Shown here: in pieces, positions 1 through 8,928 of the stretch
Numbering within the stretch: position 1 is the stretch's first letter
Layout of the letters: the number at the start of each line of letters is the position of its first letter
DNA from: Pseudomonas sp. B21-056
GTDB taxonomy: Bacteria > Pseudomonadota > Gammaproteobacteria > Pseudomonadales > Pseudomonadaceae
DNA length: 64,000 bases
Assembly: GCF_026016325.1 (NCBI RefSeq)
Contig: NZ_CP087203.1
Location: 930,001-994,000, forward strand
Direction: 5' to 3'
Position numbers and translations under genes: made by a program
Notes under the pieces: generated by a model
Told to the model about the DNA's origin: nothing
The model's input: only the letters and a program-made list of their open reading frames with translations
The model's database searches: none

Positions 1-2143
1 CGACCATGGTGGTGTTGGCGACGTTGCCGAACACGTCGTCGACATAGAAGGCGCCGCCGCCAATACTCAGCTTCGACGTGAGTGCGTAGGTGGTCCAGAC
101 ACTCGCGCTGTTCTTCGGCGTGTTCGGCAACTGGTTGCCATTGGTGACGCTCAACGGGCCGCCATCGACCTGTTCGCTGTCCAGGTAGCTGTAGCCGGCG
201 AACACTTGCCATTTCTCGGTGATCTTGCCGCTGGCCGACAGTTCGAGGCCGTCGACACGGGTCTTGCCGGCATTCTCATAAGTCGTGGTATCGACCTGGA
301 CCCGGGCGTTCTCTTTTTCGGTGCGAAAGACCGCCGCGGTCAGCGAGAGGCGGTTGTCGAGCAGGTCCCACTTGGTGCCGATCTCGTAGTTCTTGGTGGT
401 TTCCGGCTCCATGTCGCTTGCCAGCAGGTTGCCGTTACGGTCCGGCGTGCCGCCCAGCGGATTGCCTTCCTGGCCTTCGCCGACCATGTTGCCGGGCGGT
501 GTGGCCGAAGTGGCATAGGACGCGTAGATGCTGCCGTTGTCGGCCGGTTTCCAGACCAGGCCCAACTGGCCGGTGATGAATTCGCTGACATCGTCGCCCT
601 TGGACGTGGTGGTGCCGGCGGCGTTGTAGGTTTTGTACTGCGTGTCGAAATGATCGTAGCGCAGGCCCATGTTCACCAGCCACTGCGGCGTCAGCTCCAG
701 GGTGTCGAACGCATAGAGCGCACGGGTGACGCTGGTGGTGTCGGTGCCGGCGTAGTTGCGGGCGATGGTGCCGCTCCACGGATCATCCGGGTTCGGGTTG
801 GACAGCGAGGTGCAGTTGAAGCCACTCGACGCGCCGATCATCGACGGGGTGCAGTTGGTGTTCGCGGCGGCGGTGCCCGGTACGGTGTCGGTGTTGACGG
901 AGTAGGAGGATTTTTCACCTTTCTCGCGGCTCAGCTCGATGCCGGTGGAGAAGCTGTTCTTGAACCCGGCGACGTAGAAATCACCGAACAGGTCGGTCTG
1001 GTTGGTGGTGGTGTCGACGTTACTGACCCGGGTATTGACCCGGCGCCAGACGGAACCGTTGTTGACGTTGCCCTTGCTGTCATCGGGTTGGGTCAGGATG
1101 TAGTCCTGCATGCTGGAGCCGTGGCGCAGGGTGTTCTTGACGGTCAGCGCATCGCTCAGATCGTGCTCGATGGCGAAGGTCGCCGTGTCGACACGGGTCT
1201 TGCGGAAGTCGCGGTCGGTGAGGCCATAGAAGTTGCTGCTGTCGCCGCCGTCGTTGGGCTTGCCCGGGTTGGACTTGGTACGGTCGGCGGTAAGGCCCGA
1301 GGCTGGCATGCTGTAAGGGATGCCCGAGTCCGGCAGGTCGTTGCTTTCGAGATGGTAGTAATCGAGGTTGACCCGGGTGTCCGTGCCGAGGCCGAACGCC
1401 AGCGATGGCGCGATGCCCCAACGGTCGTTATTGACCTTGTCGCGACCGGCGACGTTGTTTTCGTGGCTCATCAGGTTGAGACGGCCGGCGGCGCTGTCGC
1501 TGAACTGATAATTGCCATCCAGGGTGTAGCGCTGGGTCTGGTCCGAGCCCCAGGTGAAGCCACCGTCGAGGGTGTCGCCCAGGTGTGCCTTCTTGCTCAC
1601 CAGGTTGATGGTGCCGCCTGCTGCGCCACGACCACCGATGGCCGAGTTCGGGCCTTTGCTGACTTCAATGGATTCAATGGCGAAGATTTCGCGGCTTTGC
1701 GAACCGGTGTCGCGCATGCCATCCAGGTAGGTGTCGCCCTGGGCATCGAAGCCGCGGATGAATGGACGGTCCCCCTGGGGGTTGCCGCCTTCTCCGGCGC
1801 CGAAGGTAATGCCCGGCACGGTGCGCAGGGCATCCTGCATATTGAGCGCGCCGGTGTCCTTGAGCACTTGCTGGGGGATGACGGTCACCGAGCGTGGGGT
1901 ATCCACCAGCGGTGCGGTGTATTTCGGGGAAGAGGCTTTTTCGACCTGATAGGACGTCGTGTCCTGGGCTTCACCGGTGATGCTGGTGGCATCCAGGGAA
2001 ATGGCCTCGCTTGGGGCCTTTTCAGCGCTTTCCTGCGCCGCCTGGGCCAGCTGCGCAGCGGACGTGGCAGTGAGGGCGACGCCGATGGCGGACGCCAGCA
2101 AACGCGGTGAGTTGGCTTGTAATTGTAATGGTTGACGCGACAT
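1..2143 (-). CDS. piuA: TonB-dependent catecholate siderophore receptor, PiuA/Fiu type (C-terminus cut by window edge)
   Basis: Outer-membrane receptor that imports ferric catecholate-type siderophores using TonB energy. The translation starts at ATG 2143 with a signal peptide of about 35 residues ending in AQA, followed by a plug domain (VTVIPQQVL, DALRTVPGI, FIRGFDAQGDTYLDGMRD, IEVSKGPNS, GRGAAGGTINLVSK) and a long run of beta-strand-like segments (YDHFDTQYKTYN, ASYATSATP, NYEIGTKWDL, VDGLELSASGK, VFAGYSYLDSE). About 714 codons are inside the window; family members run to about 750, so only the last barrel strands and C-terminal aromatic residue are missing. It is divergent from piuC, the same arrangement as PA4514/PA4515 in P. 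aeruginosa, and Fur-box-like sequences lie in the shared 206-base intergenic region. Family assignment is firm; the exact siderophore is inferred from context. Confidence 0.93.
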   Translation of the reverse strand, partial: MSRQPLQLQANSPRLLASAIGVALTATSAAQLAQAAQESAEKAPSEAISLDATSITGEAQDTTSYQVEKASSPKYTAPLVDTPRSVTVIPQQVLKDTGALNMQDALRTVPGITFGAGEGGNPQGDRPFIRGFDAQGDTYLDGMRDTGSQSREIFAIESIEVSKGPNSAIGGRGAAGGTINLVSKKAHLGDTLDGGFTWGSDQTQRYTLDGNYQFSDSAAGRLNLMSHENNVAGRDKVNNDRWGIAPSLAFGLGTDTRVNLDYYHLESNDLPDSGIPYSMPASGLTADRTKSNPGKPNDGGDSSNFYGLTDRDFRKTRVDTATFAIEHDLSDALTVKNTLRHGSSMQDYILTQPDDSKGNVNNGSVWRRVNTRVSNVDTTTNQTDLFGDFYVAGFKNSFSTGIELSREKGEKSSYSVNTDTVPGTAAANTNCTPSMIGASSGFNCTSLSNPNPDDPWSGTIARNYAGTDTTSVTRALYAFDTLELTPQWLVNMGLRYDHFDTQYKTYNAAGTTTSKGDDVSEFITGQLGLVWKPADNGSIYASYATSATPPGNMVGEGQEGNPLGGTPDRNGNLLASDMEPETTKNYEIGTKWDLLDNRLSLTAAVFRTEKENARVQVDTTTYENAGKTRVDGLELSASGKITEKWQVFAGYSYLDSEQVDGGPLSVTNGNQLPNTPKNSASVWTTYALTSKLSIGGGAFYVDDVFGNVANTTMV

Positions 2144-2300
2144 GGATATCCCCTCCCCAGGGTTTCGAGGCCGCGGAATATAGGGTAAACGTGTATTTGT
2201 ATCAATTGCGAAATATTGCTATTTGAGAGGAATTTACGTTCTTTACAATTTGTCTTACGGTTTTGGACGGCTGATACGGTTACAGGGGTTGTGCACAGCC

Positions 2301-2319
2301 AATAAGAATCACTACCATT
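2301..2319. promoter_or_regulatory. Candidate Fur box between piuA and piuC
   Basis: The 19-mer AATAAGAATCACTACCATT lies 30 bases before piuC and resembles the Fur consensus (AAT-AGAATCA-TA-CATT core). A second, weaker A/T-rich candidate is at about 2188-2212, upstream of piuA on the minus strand. Iron-responsive control of this divergent pair is established for the P. aeruginosa homologues; binding here is inferred. Confidence 0.5.
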
Positions 2320-2349
2320 GGCGCCCGTTTTATCCACAGGCCTTAACCC

Positions 2350-3030
2350 ATGTTGCTGCACATCCCCGGTGTGTTTTCTCCTGAAGAAGTGCAGCGCATT
2401 CGCGAGGCGCTGGAGCAGACCGAGTGGGCGGACGGGAAGATCACGGCCGGTTACCAGTCGGCCAAGGCCAAGCACAATCTGCAACTGCCCGAGGGCCATC
2501 CCCTGGCCAAGGAAATCGGTGCCGCGATGCTCGAACGGTTGTGGAACAACCCGTTGTTCATGTCCGCCGCGATACCGCACAAAGTGTTCCCGCCGCTGCT
2601 GAACTGCTATACCGCCGGCGGCAGTTTCGATTTCCACATCGATAACGCCGTGCGCCAACCCAAGGGCAGCGCCGAGCGGGTGCGCACCGATCTGTCGGCC
2701 ACTCTGTTCTTCAGCGATCCCCAGGACTACGACGGCGGTGAGCTGGAGATCCAGGACACCTACGGCACCCAACGGGTCAAGCTGCCGGCCGGGGACATGG
2801 TGTTGTACCCGGGCACCAGCCTGCACAAGGTCAACCCGGTTACCCGTGGCGCCCGTTATGCGTCGTTCTTCTGGGTCCAGAGCCTGGTGCGCGAAGACAG
2901 CCAGCGAGCACTGCTGTTCGAGATGGACGGGGCGATCCAGGCCCTGACCCGCGATCTGCCGGAGCACCCTTCGTTGATTCGCCTGACCGGCACCTACCAC
3001 AACCTGCTGCGCCGCTGGGTCGAGGTCTAG
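2350..3030 (+). CDS. piuC: PKHD-type Fe(II)/2-oxoglutarate dioxygenase PiuC
   Basis: Cytoplasmic Fe(II)- and 2-oxoglutarate-dependent hydroxylase of the PKHX/YbiX family, 226 residues, the usual length. The iron triad is visible: H96 and D98 in FHID, and H159 in PGTSLHKV. R169 in RGARY is the likely 2-oxoglutarate ligand. The fold's conserved strands ([25 protein letters not shown]) are intact. It is divergent from piuA and its stop codon is followed directly by the ATG of the Sel1 gene, so the two are probably one transcript. The family is linked to iron acquisition, probably by acting on siderophore-related compounds, but the true substrate is not known. Start ATG 2350 gives the standard N-terminus [10 protein letters not shown]. 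Confidence 0.93.
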   Translation: MLLHIPGVFSPEEVQRIREALEQTEWADGKITAGYQSAKAKHNLQLPEGHPLAKEIGAAMLERLWNNPLFMSAAIPHKVFPPLLNCYTAGGSFDFHIDNAVRQPKGSAERVRTDLSATLFFSDPQDYDGGELEIQDTYGTQRVKLPAGDMVLYPGTSLHKVNPVTRGARYASFFWVQSLVREDSQRALLFEMDGAIQALTRDLPEHPSLIRLTGTYHNLLRRWVEV

Positions 3031-3798
3031 ATGGCGGATTTCCGTCTGCGCCGCGAGGAAGTGCTCGACGGCGAGCGTCTCAAGGCCATGCTCGACGAAA
3101 GCCCGGCGCGGGCGGCCCAGGCGATTCTGCTCGCAGCGGGCGAAGGCGTGCTCGATGCCCAGGCGTTGCTGGGGCAGATCCTGCTCGATGGCCAGGGCAT
3201 CGCCCGGGATCCGCTCCTGGCCCTACGCTGGTTCGATATTGCTGCGCGGCGAGGGCATCCGATGGCGCGCAACATGCTGGGGCGCTGCCATGAGCACGGT
3301 TGGGGTTGTGTCGCCGATGCCCGCGTTGCCGCCCGGCATTACCGTCTGGCCGCCGAGGCGGGATTGGACTGGGGGATGTACAACTACGCCAACCTGCTGG
3401 CGACCGGGCGCGGTGTGGCCGAGGACCAGGCGCAGGCCTTGAGTCTCTATCGTCGCGCCGCCGAGTCGGGCCACGCAAAGTCGATGAACCTGCTGGGGCG
3501 GTACCTGGAAGACGGACGTTACTGCCCGGCGGACCCGGTGACGGCGGTTGAGTGGTATCGACGTTCGGCCGAAGGTGGCGATTTTCGGGGGCAGTTCAGT
3601 TATGGCTGCGTGTTGCTGGCCGAAGCACGCATCGAAGAGGGGCTATCATGGTTGCGCCAAGCCCTGGAGGCTGGCAATCCCAACTTTCTCCGCGTCGCGA
3701 CTGACACATTACGGCACGTCCGGCTCCCTGGTCTGGAGCCGTTGGTAGCGGCTTATCAAGCGCGTACGGCCGTATTGGAAACTTCCGTTCCTTCCTGA
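3031..3798 (+). CDS. Sel1-repeat (TPR-like) protein
   Basis: 255-residue protein built of Sel1-like repeats; clear repeat units include AQALLGQILLDGQGIARDPL, ARNMLGRCHEHGWGCVADAR, GMYNYANLLATGRGVAEDQ and SMNLLGRYLEDGRYCPAD, from about residue 35 to 200. No signal peptide is visible. Such solenoids normally act as protein-protein adaptors. The ATG immediately follows the piuC stop (zero-base gap), so it is translated from the same mRNA, and an equivalent gene follows piuC in P. aeruginosa (PA4516). A role in the iron locus is therefore likely but unspecified. Confidence 0.85.
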   Translation: MADFRLRREEVLDGERLKAMLDESPARAAQAILLAAGEGVLDAQALLGQILLDGQGIARDPLLALRWFDIAARRGHPMARNMLGRCHEHGWGCVADARVAARHYRLAAEAGLDWGMYNYANLLATGRGVAEDQAQALSLYRRAAESGHAKSMNLLGRYLEDGRYCPADPVTAVEWYRRSAEGGDFRGQFSYGCVLLAEARIEEGLSWLRQALEAGNPNFLRVATDTLRHVRLPGLEPLVAAYQARTAVLETSVPS

Positions 3799-3933
3799 TC
3801 TAAGTGGCATCCCGTCATTAATGCTTCGGTGTCGATCCGTTTATTATTGGGGGACACCGGTTAATGGTTGCGTCTGATACCAAACCCTTCCCGTATTTGT
3901 AGTATTCGTTAATGTTTGCATTGTTTTCCGTCT

Positions 3934-3963
3934 TTGACTTCATTCATCTTGATCGTCTAGGGT
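3934..3963 (+). promoter_or_regulatory. Candidate sigma-70 promoter for the toxin gene
   Basis: TTGACT (3934-3939) and TAGGGT (3958-3963) are 18 bases apart, about 85 bases before the fused toxin gene, in an AT-rich 251-base gap (3799-4049) that otherwise holds nothing I recognise. Weak -10; low confidence. Confidence 0.3.
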
Positions 3964-4049
3964 GCGGTCACTGCCATTTAATTGATTTCTCTCCTTGGAA
4001 AGTAAGTGAATAGCGCAGTGGTCAGAAACAAATAATTAAAGGATTAATT

Positions 4050-6329
4050 ATGAATACTCACGCCGTTTGGGATAAAGCACTTGAAGGTGCAACTCCTGCA
4101 GAAATAACCCGTTTTGCTCAACTTGCTCCCAAAACACTTGCCAATGCTTCGACACCGGACCAGGAAGCCCAGTCCCGTGGCAAGGGACTGTTGCTGACCA
4201 AGAAACAGATCATTGACCTGCGAAAGTATGAGGCGGCCGCCCTGGCACTGCCTTTTACCCTGGCGGATGTGCGCGACTATCTTAACTTCGGTGACGATGC
4301 CGGGGGCGGCGCCGGCCTCAGGGCCGAAGACTTCCTGAGGACGTTCAGCCTTACCCGGAGCCACGCGCAACGCTGGTCGCCATTACGTGAATCGATCATG
4401 TTGACGGGCAGCCAACTTAAGCAGTTTGCCGTCAGCATCCGCGGTTATGCCAAGGGCATGGAGGAGGTGTATGACGACGCGAAGGCGTCTGGTCTGCTGA
4501 AAAAACATAACATCACAACGCTGGCGCAGTTGAGAAAATTGCAGCTGGAAATGGGTGATCGGTTTCCCGGTATTGAACTGGATGAGGATACGGTCAGTGA
4601 CTTGGGTTATTACCTGAATAAAATTTTCGAAAAGGTCAACGCAAACCTGAAGAGCGTTGAAACGATCAAGGCAAGATTGGATCAGTTTGGTTATGACTTG
4701 CGTGAACATGTCCTTCCAAGTATCAAATTGCGTGTCAGTCTGATTGGCGGCAGTTCATTACCGTCCGAAGTCGAAGCGCTCAAGGTGCAGATCGATAAGC
4801 GCGCCGTGCACATCAATGAGAAGAATGAGGAGTACAAGAAAGCGGTCGAACAGTCGGTTACCGTGGCGGCCGGGATGAATCTGATCGGGCTGGCAATGGC
4901 GATCTACCTGGGTGTCGAAGCGGAGAGCATTCGCGCCGCAAGGAATCAACTGTACAAGGAACAGGAGGCGGCGATTGAGACACTCAGGAACAAGAACCAG
5001 ACCCTGGGTTCCTTGAGCCGTGTAAAACACGACCTGCAAGGACTCGAATTGGTCGCAGTCGATGCGGATATCGCTACGCAGAACCTGATGCACGTGTGGA
5101 ATGTCATGCATCTGTACATAAAGAGTTCCCAGGATGAGATCGACGAAATCGATGATGCCTTGAAATTGAGGCTATTCATGTCGGCATTCCAGGAAGTGGT
5201 CAGTCCGTGGAAATATATCGAGACTGATGCCGATGCGTTGATCGCGGTTTTCAAGGAAGCGGATCAAGAGTACGAGCGCAATTACGGCATCAGGTTGCGC
5301 TCCGCGCGGATGCTCATGGCGGCCCCCGTCGACTACCCGAGTATCGATCTCAAGGCCATGTCCCAGAGCGGGACCCTGATGAGGGACGGCGCGGTCAAGT
5401 CCCGTGCACTTTTCATCCAGTGGAAGTATCTGCCGCAGCTGCATGATCGGTTCCATGATGTGGTGCTCAACGTCAGCAAAAGTGCCAGTGCGCTGAGCGA
5501 GACGGCATTAAGGACGAAGATGGCACTCGAAAGCCAGATTGATCGCCTGGAGACCCTGGATAATGATTGGGCGAAGGCACTGGCCGCAGACGATCAGGAA
5601 GATATTGAAGATATCGAGGGGGAGCGAACTAAAGCATTGAAAAAAAACGAAGCCTTGATGAAGCAACCCCTCCGTCGAATGGAGGAACAGCTCTCGGCTA
5701 TCGATGATATCTACGATCGACGCTTGAGCCTGGGTTTCATCGAAGACCTTGAAAAGGACCAGCGGACAATCGACGTCGCCGTTGACCAGTTGAAGGCAGC
5801 ACGGGTCGAGCGCCTAGGCGAACGCAAAGCTATCAGCGAAGCAATTGCTCTTCTTGAAAAAAGCGGTGTCGAGAAGATCGGTAAAGATCTGGTACTGACA
5901 TTGGAACAGGTCACACAGCTCGGTATGGCGCCCCCCGAGATGCAGTTGGTCATGCTGGCCATCGAACAACTGAAAAAGACCCTTGGGCAGATCGGCGAAA
6001 GTATCAAGTTCCTGGACTTGGTGCGCGAGCGAGAACGGCTGGCAGGGCAGATCAAGTCACTGGACCTTGAGCTGGACATGAAGAACAACGAACTTGCCTC
6101 GCTCAAGGGTAAGGTGCAATTCCTTCAGGTCATTCATTCCATCGACGACCAGCGCCAGCGCTATGTGGGCGAATACCGAGGTGTTGTTCGCGCCTACCAG
6201 GCAATTGCTGCCCAGATCGAGGCCGGCAAGTATGCCGAACCTGGAGAGCGCAGCAGAGATTTTGTCCAGCTGGCCCGTACGTTCATCGAGTTCCTGGCTC
6301 CGCTGTCGTTGCCGTTACGATTGAGCTGA
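4050..6329 (+). CDS. Alpha-xenorhabdolysin-type pore-forming toxin, apparent XaxA-XaxB fusion
   Basis: 759 residues, nearly all predicted helix. Residues about 1-412 look like XaxA/YaxA: a long helical bundle, a hydrophobic segment at about 273-289 (AAGMNLIGLAMAIYLGV) flanked by coiled coil, and a closing segment VSPWKYIETDADALIAVF. XaxA and YaxA are about 410 residues. Residues about 428-759 form a second helical module that begins YPSIDLKAM and carries long charged coiled coils (495-600, 635-700). Its length of about 330 matches XaxB/YaxB (about 345), which is normally a separate gene. XaxAB/YaxAB subunits assemble heterodimers that oligomerise into alpha-helical pores in eukaryotic membranes. 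There is no signal peptide, as in the family. AAAGGA near 4039 precedes the ATG. Base composition is less GC-rich than in the flanking genes, and the position between the Sel1 gene and speC suggests a transferred island. A-module homology is well supported; B-module identity is inferred from length, order and fold type. Confidence 0.75.
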   Translation: MNTHAVWDKALEGATPAEITRFAQLAPKTLANASTPDQEAQSRGKGLLLTKKQIIDLRKYEAAALALPFTLADVRDYLNFGDDAGGGAGLRAEDFLRTFSLTRSHAQRWSPLRESIMLTGSQLKQFAVSIRGYAKGMEEVYDDAKASGLLKKHNITTLAQLRKLQLEMGDRFPGIELDEDTVSDLGYYLNKIFEKVNANLKSVETIKARLDQFGYDLREHVLPSIKLRVSLIGGSSLPSEVEALKVQIDKRAVHINEKNEEYKKAVEQSVTVAAGMNLIGLAMAIYLGVEAESIRAARNQLYKEQEAAIETLRNKNQTLGSLSRVKHDLQGLELVAVDADIATQNLMHVWNVMHLYIKSSQDEIDEIDDALKLRLFMSAFQEVVSPWKYIETDADALIAVFKEADQEYERNYGIRLRSARMLMAAPVDYPSIDLKAMSQSGTLMRDGAVKSRALFIQWKYLPQLHDRFHDVVLNVSKSASALSETALRTKMALESQIDRLETLDNDWAKALAADDQEDIEDIEGERTKALKKNEALMKQPLRRMEEQLSAIDDIYDRRLSLGFIEDLEKDQRTIDVAVDQLKAARVERLGERKAISEAIALLEKSGVEKIGKDLVLTLEQVTQLGMAPPEMQLVMLAIEQLKKTLGQIGESIKFLDLVRERERLAGQIKSLDLELDMKNNELASLKGKVQFLQVIHSIDDQRQRYVGEYRGVVRAYQAIAAQIEAGKYAEPGERSRDFVQLARTFIEFLAPLSLPLRLS

Positions 6330-6446
6330 GTTTCAACACTCCTTGATGGCTGTCCAGGCCGTCAATCTATAACGAAAACGACTGCCGGACGCCTGCACGA
6401 GCCTTCGCGCTGGTGCCTGGCAGTTGTTCAATTCTGGTGACCCGTC

Positions 6447-7355
6447 ATGTTTGACTTTTTACTGGAAGAAAAAAATTTCTCTTCCTTGAGAAGGTACATC
6501 GATTTTTTGAGTGATCTTCCGGATGCCTTGACGGAGATCAAGCGCTTTTCGGATTCCATCCAACGAACGGGCCATGTATTGGTTTCTCCGCCGGATGCGC
6601 AGACATTGACCTGGACTGCCGTCGCCAATGAGTCTCGGTGGCGGGAAATCGTCAGGGTTGTTCCGGCATTGGGCAACATGGGACGTCAGTTGGTCGGGCA
6701 GATTTCTCTCTTCTTGAGGGAGTTCGAACAGGTGGCCCGGGAAGCTTCCGGGCCGGCAAGGCGTCAGTTGATCGGAGATGTTGATCCGCTGCATTTCACG
6801 CCGATCAACGTCGGTTCGCAGGGGACTAATCGCCCGCCCGATGTTCTGTACCTGATTACCCGCCTTTGTCTGCAGTTGGATCTATATGCGAAAAAGGCCA
6901 TGTACTTCAAAGCAAGGATCGTTGAAGTTTCACAGACGATCCATCGTGTTTTTGCCCGTTTCATCGAGACATTGGCGCTGAGATTATGTGCCTGCGATGC
7001 ACCTGTTTCGAAGATCGAGGCCTATTACGTGATGGGGCGGATAGGCTTGCCAAATATGCAATACAACCCCGCCGGCCATTACACCCAGGAACAGCGTCGG
7101 GAAAAAGCCCGGGAGCACTTGAGGGTATTGGACGGCCTCTATGCGAATGCTATTTCGGCGAGCAACAACCTTTCGGATTTTTGTCATCGCCTGAATTATT
7201 TCCTGACCCAGGTGAAGCGCGAGCTTCAAGCCAACGATCGTCACCAAAGTTTGAGGCGGGCCAGGAGTTCCTTTCTCCAGATCGCTCATTCACTGGAAGA
7301 ACTGGGCAGGATGGCTGACGCCTTGGCCAGGATGTCTTTGCGATTGAAACCATGA
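6447..7355 (+). CDS. Unrecognised helical protein encoded after the Xax-like toxin
   Basis: 302 residues, no signal peptide and no clear membrane helix. It is predicted mostly helical (RRYIDFLSDLPDALTEIKRF near the start, LRRARSSFLQIAHSLEEL near the end), with a Pro/Gly-containing central part around residues 110-135. I do not recognise a named family. It follows the toxin gene by 117 bases on the same strand and shares its lower GC content, so it probably belongs to the same unit. Possible roles are a third toxin component, a chaperone or an immunity factor; none can be chosen from sequence. The ATG at 6447 has no strong Shine-Dalgarno. The stop codon overlaps the A-tract of the hairpin that ends the convergent speC gene. 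Confidence 0.7.
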   Translation: MFDFLLEEKNFSSLRRYIDFLSDLPDALTEIKRFSDSIQRTGHVLVSPPDAQTLTWTAVANESRWREIVRVVPALGNMGRQLVGQISLFLREFEQVAREASGPARRQLIGDVDPLHFTPINVGSQGTNRPPDVLYLITRLCLQLDLYAKKAMYFKARIVEVSQTIHRVFARFIETLALRLCACDAPVSKIEAYYVMGRIGLPNMQYNPAGHYTQEQRREKAREHLRVLDGLYANAISASNNLSDFCHRLNYFLTQVKRELQANDRHQSLRRARSSFLQIAHSLEELGRMADALARMSLRLKP

Positions 7356-7381
7356 AAAAAGCCCGTGACATGGTCACGGGC
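7355..7381 (-). terminator. Rho-independent terminator of speC
   Basis: Nine-base perfect stem (GCCCGTGAC, 7361-7369, pairing with 7373-7381) with a 3-base loop. On the minus strand it is followed by six T (7360-7355), ideal for ending speC. The tract touches the stop codon (7353-7355) of the convergent plus-strand gene. The plus-strand side lacks a T run. Confidence 0.85.
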
Positions 7382-7405
7382 TTTCGGCCTCAAGCAATCA
7401 ACAAA

Positions 7406-8569
7406 TTACACGTAGAACGACTTCAGCGGCGGAAAGCCATTGAATTCCACAGCGCTGTAGCTGGTGGTGTAGGCACCGGTCGACAGCCAGTACAGGCGAT
7501 CACCGATGGCCAGGTTCAGCGGCAGGCCGTACTTGTAGTTCTCGTACATGATGTCGGCGCTGTCGCAGGTCGGGCCGGCGATGACCACTTCTTCCATCTC
7601 GCCTTTCTTCTCGGTCCAGATCGGGAACTTGATGGCTTCGTCCATGGTTTCGATCAGGCCGGAGAACTTGCCCACGTCCGTGTAGACCCAACGCTCGACG
7701 GCGGTACGGGATTTACGGGCGACCAGCACCACTTCGCTGACCAGGATACCGGCGTTGGCAATCAGCGAACGGCCCGGCTCGAGGATGATTTCCGGCAGGT
7801 CGTCGCCGAAGTCTTCCTTGAGGAAACGGATGATTTCCTCGGCGTAGGTTTCCAGGCTGTTGGTGCGGGTGATGTAGTTGGCCGGGAAGCCGCCGCCCAT
7901 GTTGATCAGCTTCAGCTCGATGCCGTCTTCTTCTTTAAGACGTTCGAAGATCACCTTGACCTTGGCGATGGCCGCATCCCAGACGCTGATGTCGCGCTGT
8001 TGCGAGCCGACGTGGAACGAGATGCCGTACGGCACCAGGCCCAGGTCGCGGGCCAGGATCAGCAGGTCCATGGCCATGTCGGTCTGGCAGCCGAACTTGC
8101 GCGACAGGGGCCAGTCGGCGGTGGTCGAACCTTCGGTCAGGATGCGTACGTAGACTTTCGAACCTGGAGCGGCCTTGGCGATGTTGCGCAGGTCGGCTTC
8201 GGAGTCGGTGGCGTACAGGCGCACGCCCTTGTCGTAGAAGTAGCGGATGTCCCGGGACTTCTTGATGGTGTTGCCGTAGCTGATCTGGTCGGGGGTTACG
8301 CCCCGGCTCAGGACCTTGTCCAGCTCATAGATCGAGGCGATGTCGAAGTTCGAGCCCTTTTCCTTGAGCAGGTCGATGATTTCCACCGCCGGGTTGGCCT
8401 TGACGGCGTAGTAGACCTTGGCGAACTCGAAACCTGCGCGCAGGTCATCGTAGGCCTGGGAGATCATCGCGGTGTCGATCACCACGAACGGGGTTTCCTG
8501 CTTGTCGGCGAATGCCTTCATTTTCTGAAAGGTTTCGCGCGCGAAATAATCTTCGACCTGGATCGACAT
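7406..8569 (-). CDS. speC: Ornithine decarboxylase (PLP fold-type III; possible lysine activity)
   Basis: Decarboxylates ornithine to putrescine, the entry to polyamine synthesis, in the cytoplasm. 387 residues, the length of P. aeruginosa SpeC (PA4519). The PLP lysine is K58 in YYAVKANP; the glycine loop is in LINMGGGFPANY; EPGRSLIANAG binds the phosphate; GPTCDSADI near residue 335 supplies the active-site Cys/Asp; GAYTTSYSAVEFNGF closes the C-terminus. This alanine-racemase-fold group also includes lysine/ornithine decarboxylases, so some lysine activity is possible. Start ATG 8569 is preceded by AGGAG at a normal distance. A perfect terminator follows; a second terminator-like hairpin lies in the leader at 8690-8724. 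Confidence 0.92.
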   Translation of the reverse strand: MSIQVEDYFARETFQKMKAFADKQETPFVVIDTAMISQAYDDLRAGFEFAKVYYAVKANPAVEIIDLLKEKGSNFDIASIYELDKVLSRGVTPDQISYGNTIKKSRDIRYFYDKGVRLYATDSEADLRNIAKAAPGSKVYVRILTEGSTTADWPLSRKFGCQTDMAMDLLILARDLGLVPYGISFHVGSQQRDISVWDAAIAKVKVIFERLKEEDGIELKLINMGGGFPANYITRTNSLETYAEEIIRFLKEDFGDDLPEIILEPGRSLIANAGILVSEVVLVARKSRTAVERWVYTDVGKFSGLIETMDEAIKFPIWTEKKGEMEEVVIAGPTCDSADIMYENYKYGLPLNLAIGDRLYWLSTGAYTTSYSAVEFNGFPPLKSFYV

Positions 8570-8689
8570 ACGTTGGGACTCCTACTGGCAAACATCAGGA
8601 TCAATGGGTTTGAGGGCAAGCTGCCCTCGTGAACGTCCTCCGTATCCCCACTTTGGTTCGCCTACTTCCCAAGGCATGTCGCCGAAAGC

Positions 8690-8724
8690 AAAAAGGCCAT
8701 GGGTTGCGTGCATCCCTTGGCCTT
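8690..8724 (-). terminator. Terminator-like hairpin upstream of speC
   Basis: Reading the minus strand, an 11-base stem with one mismatch (arms 8714-8724 and 8693-8703, loop 10 bases) is followed by TTTTT. It lies about 120 bases before the speC start and about 325 bases after the osmoprotectant operon. It could end that operon, attenuate speC, or be the 3' end of a small RNA. The rest of the 480-base gap (8570-9049) holds only the palindromic repeat at 8929-9038. Confidence 0.6.
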
Positions 8725-8928
8725 GCTGTCTCGTCGTCAGTACTTGAGCCGGATGGATCGTTTCCAGCATGGACGTTCGGCGCGAACTTTAGGGCGTGAG
8801 GGGCCTGAGATCAACTAAAAATGTCGCGTTTTTGCACACATCCGTCGTGCGGCCCGCGACAGCTCTTGATGTAACCGACCTGTGTGACGGATTGATGTTC
8901 CCGATGGATGAGTCATCGGGTTGTTTGC

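Noticed and set aside
206..2110. 634-codon plus-strand frame
   Set aside because: Antisense to piuA, whose own frame shows signal peptide, plug and barrel motifs.
6376..6424. Imperfect inverted repeat between the fused toxin gene and the next gene
   Set aside because: Only the outer CTGCC/GGCAG and short inner pairs match, and no T-run follows; too weak for a terminator or operator.
8582..8770. 62-codon frame in the speC leader
   Set aside because: It spans the terminator-like hairpin, has no ribosome site and no recognisable sequence; kept only as part of the leader observation.
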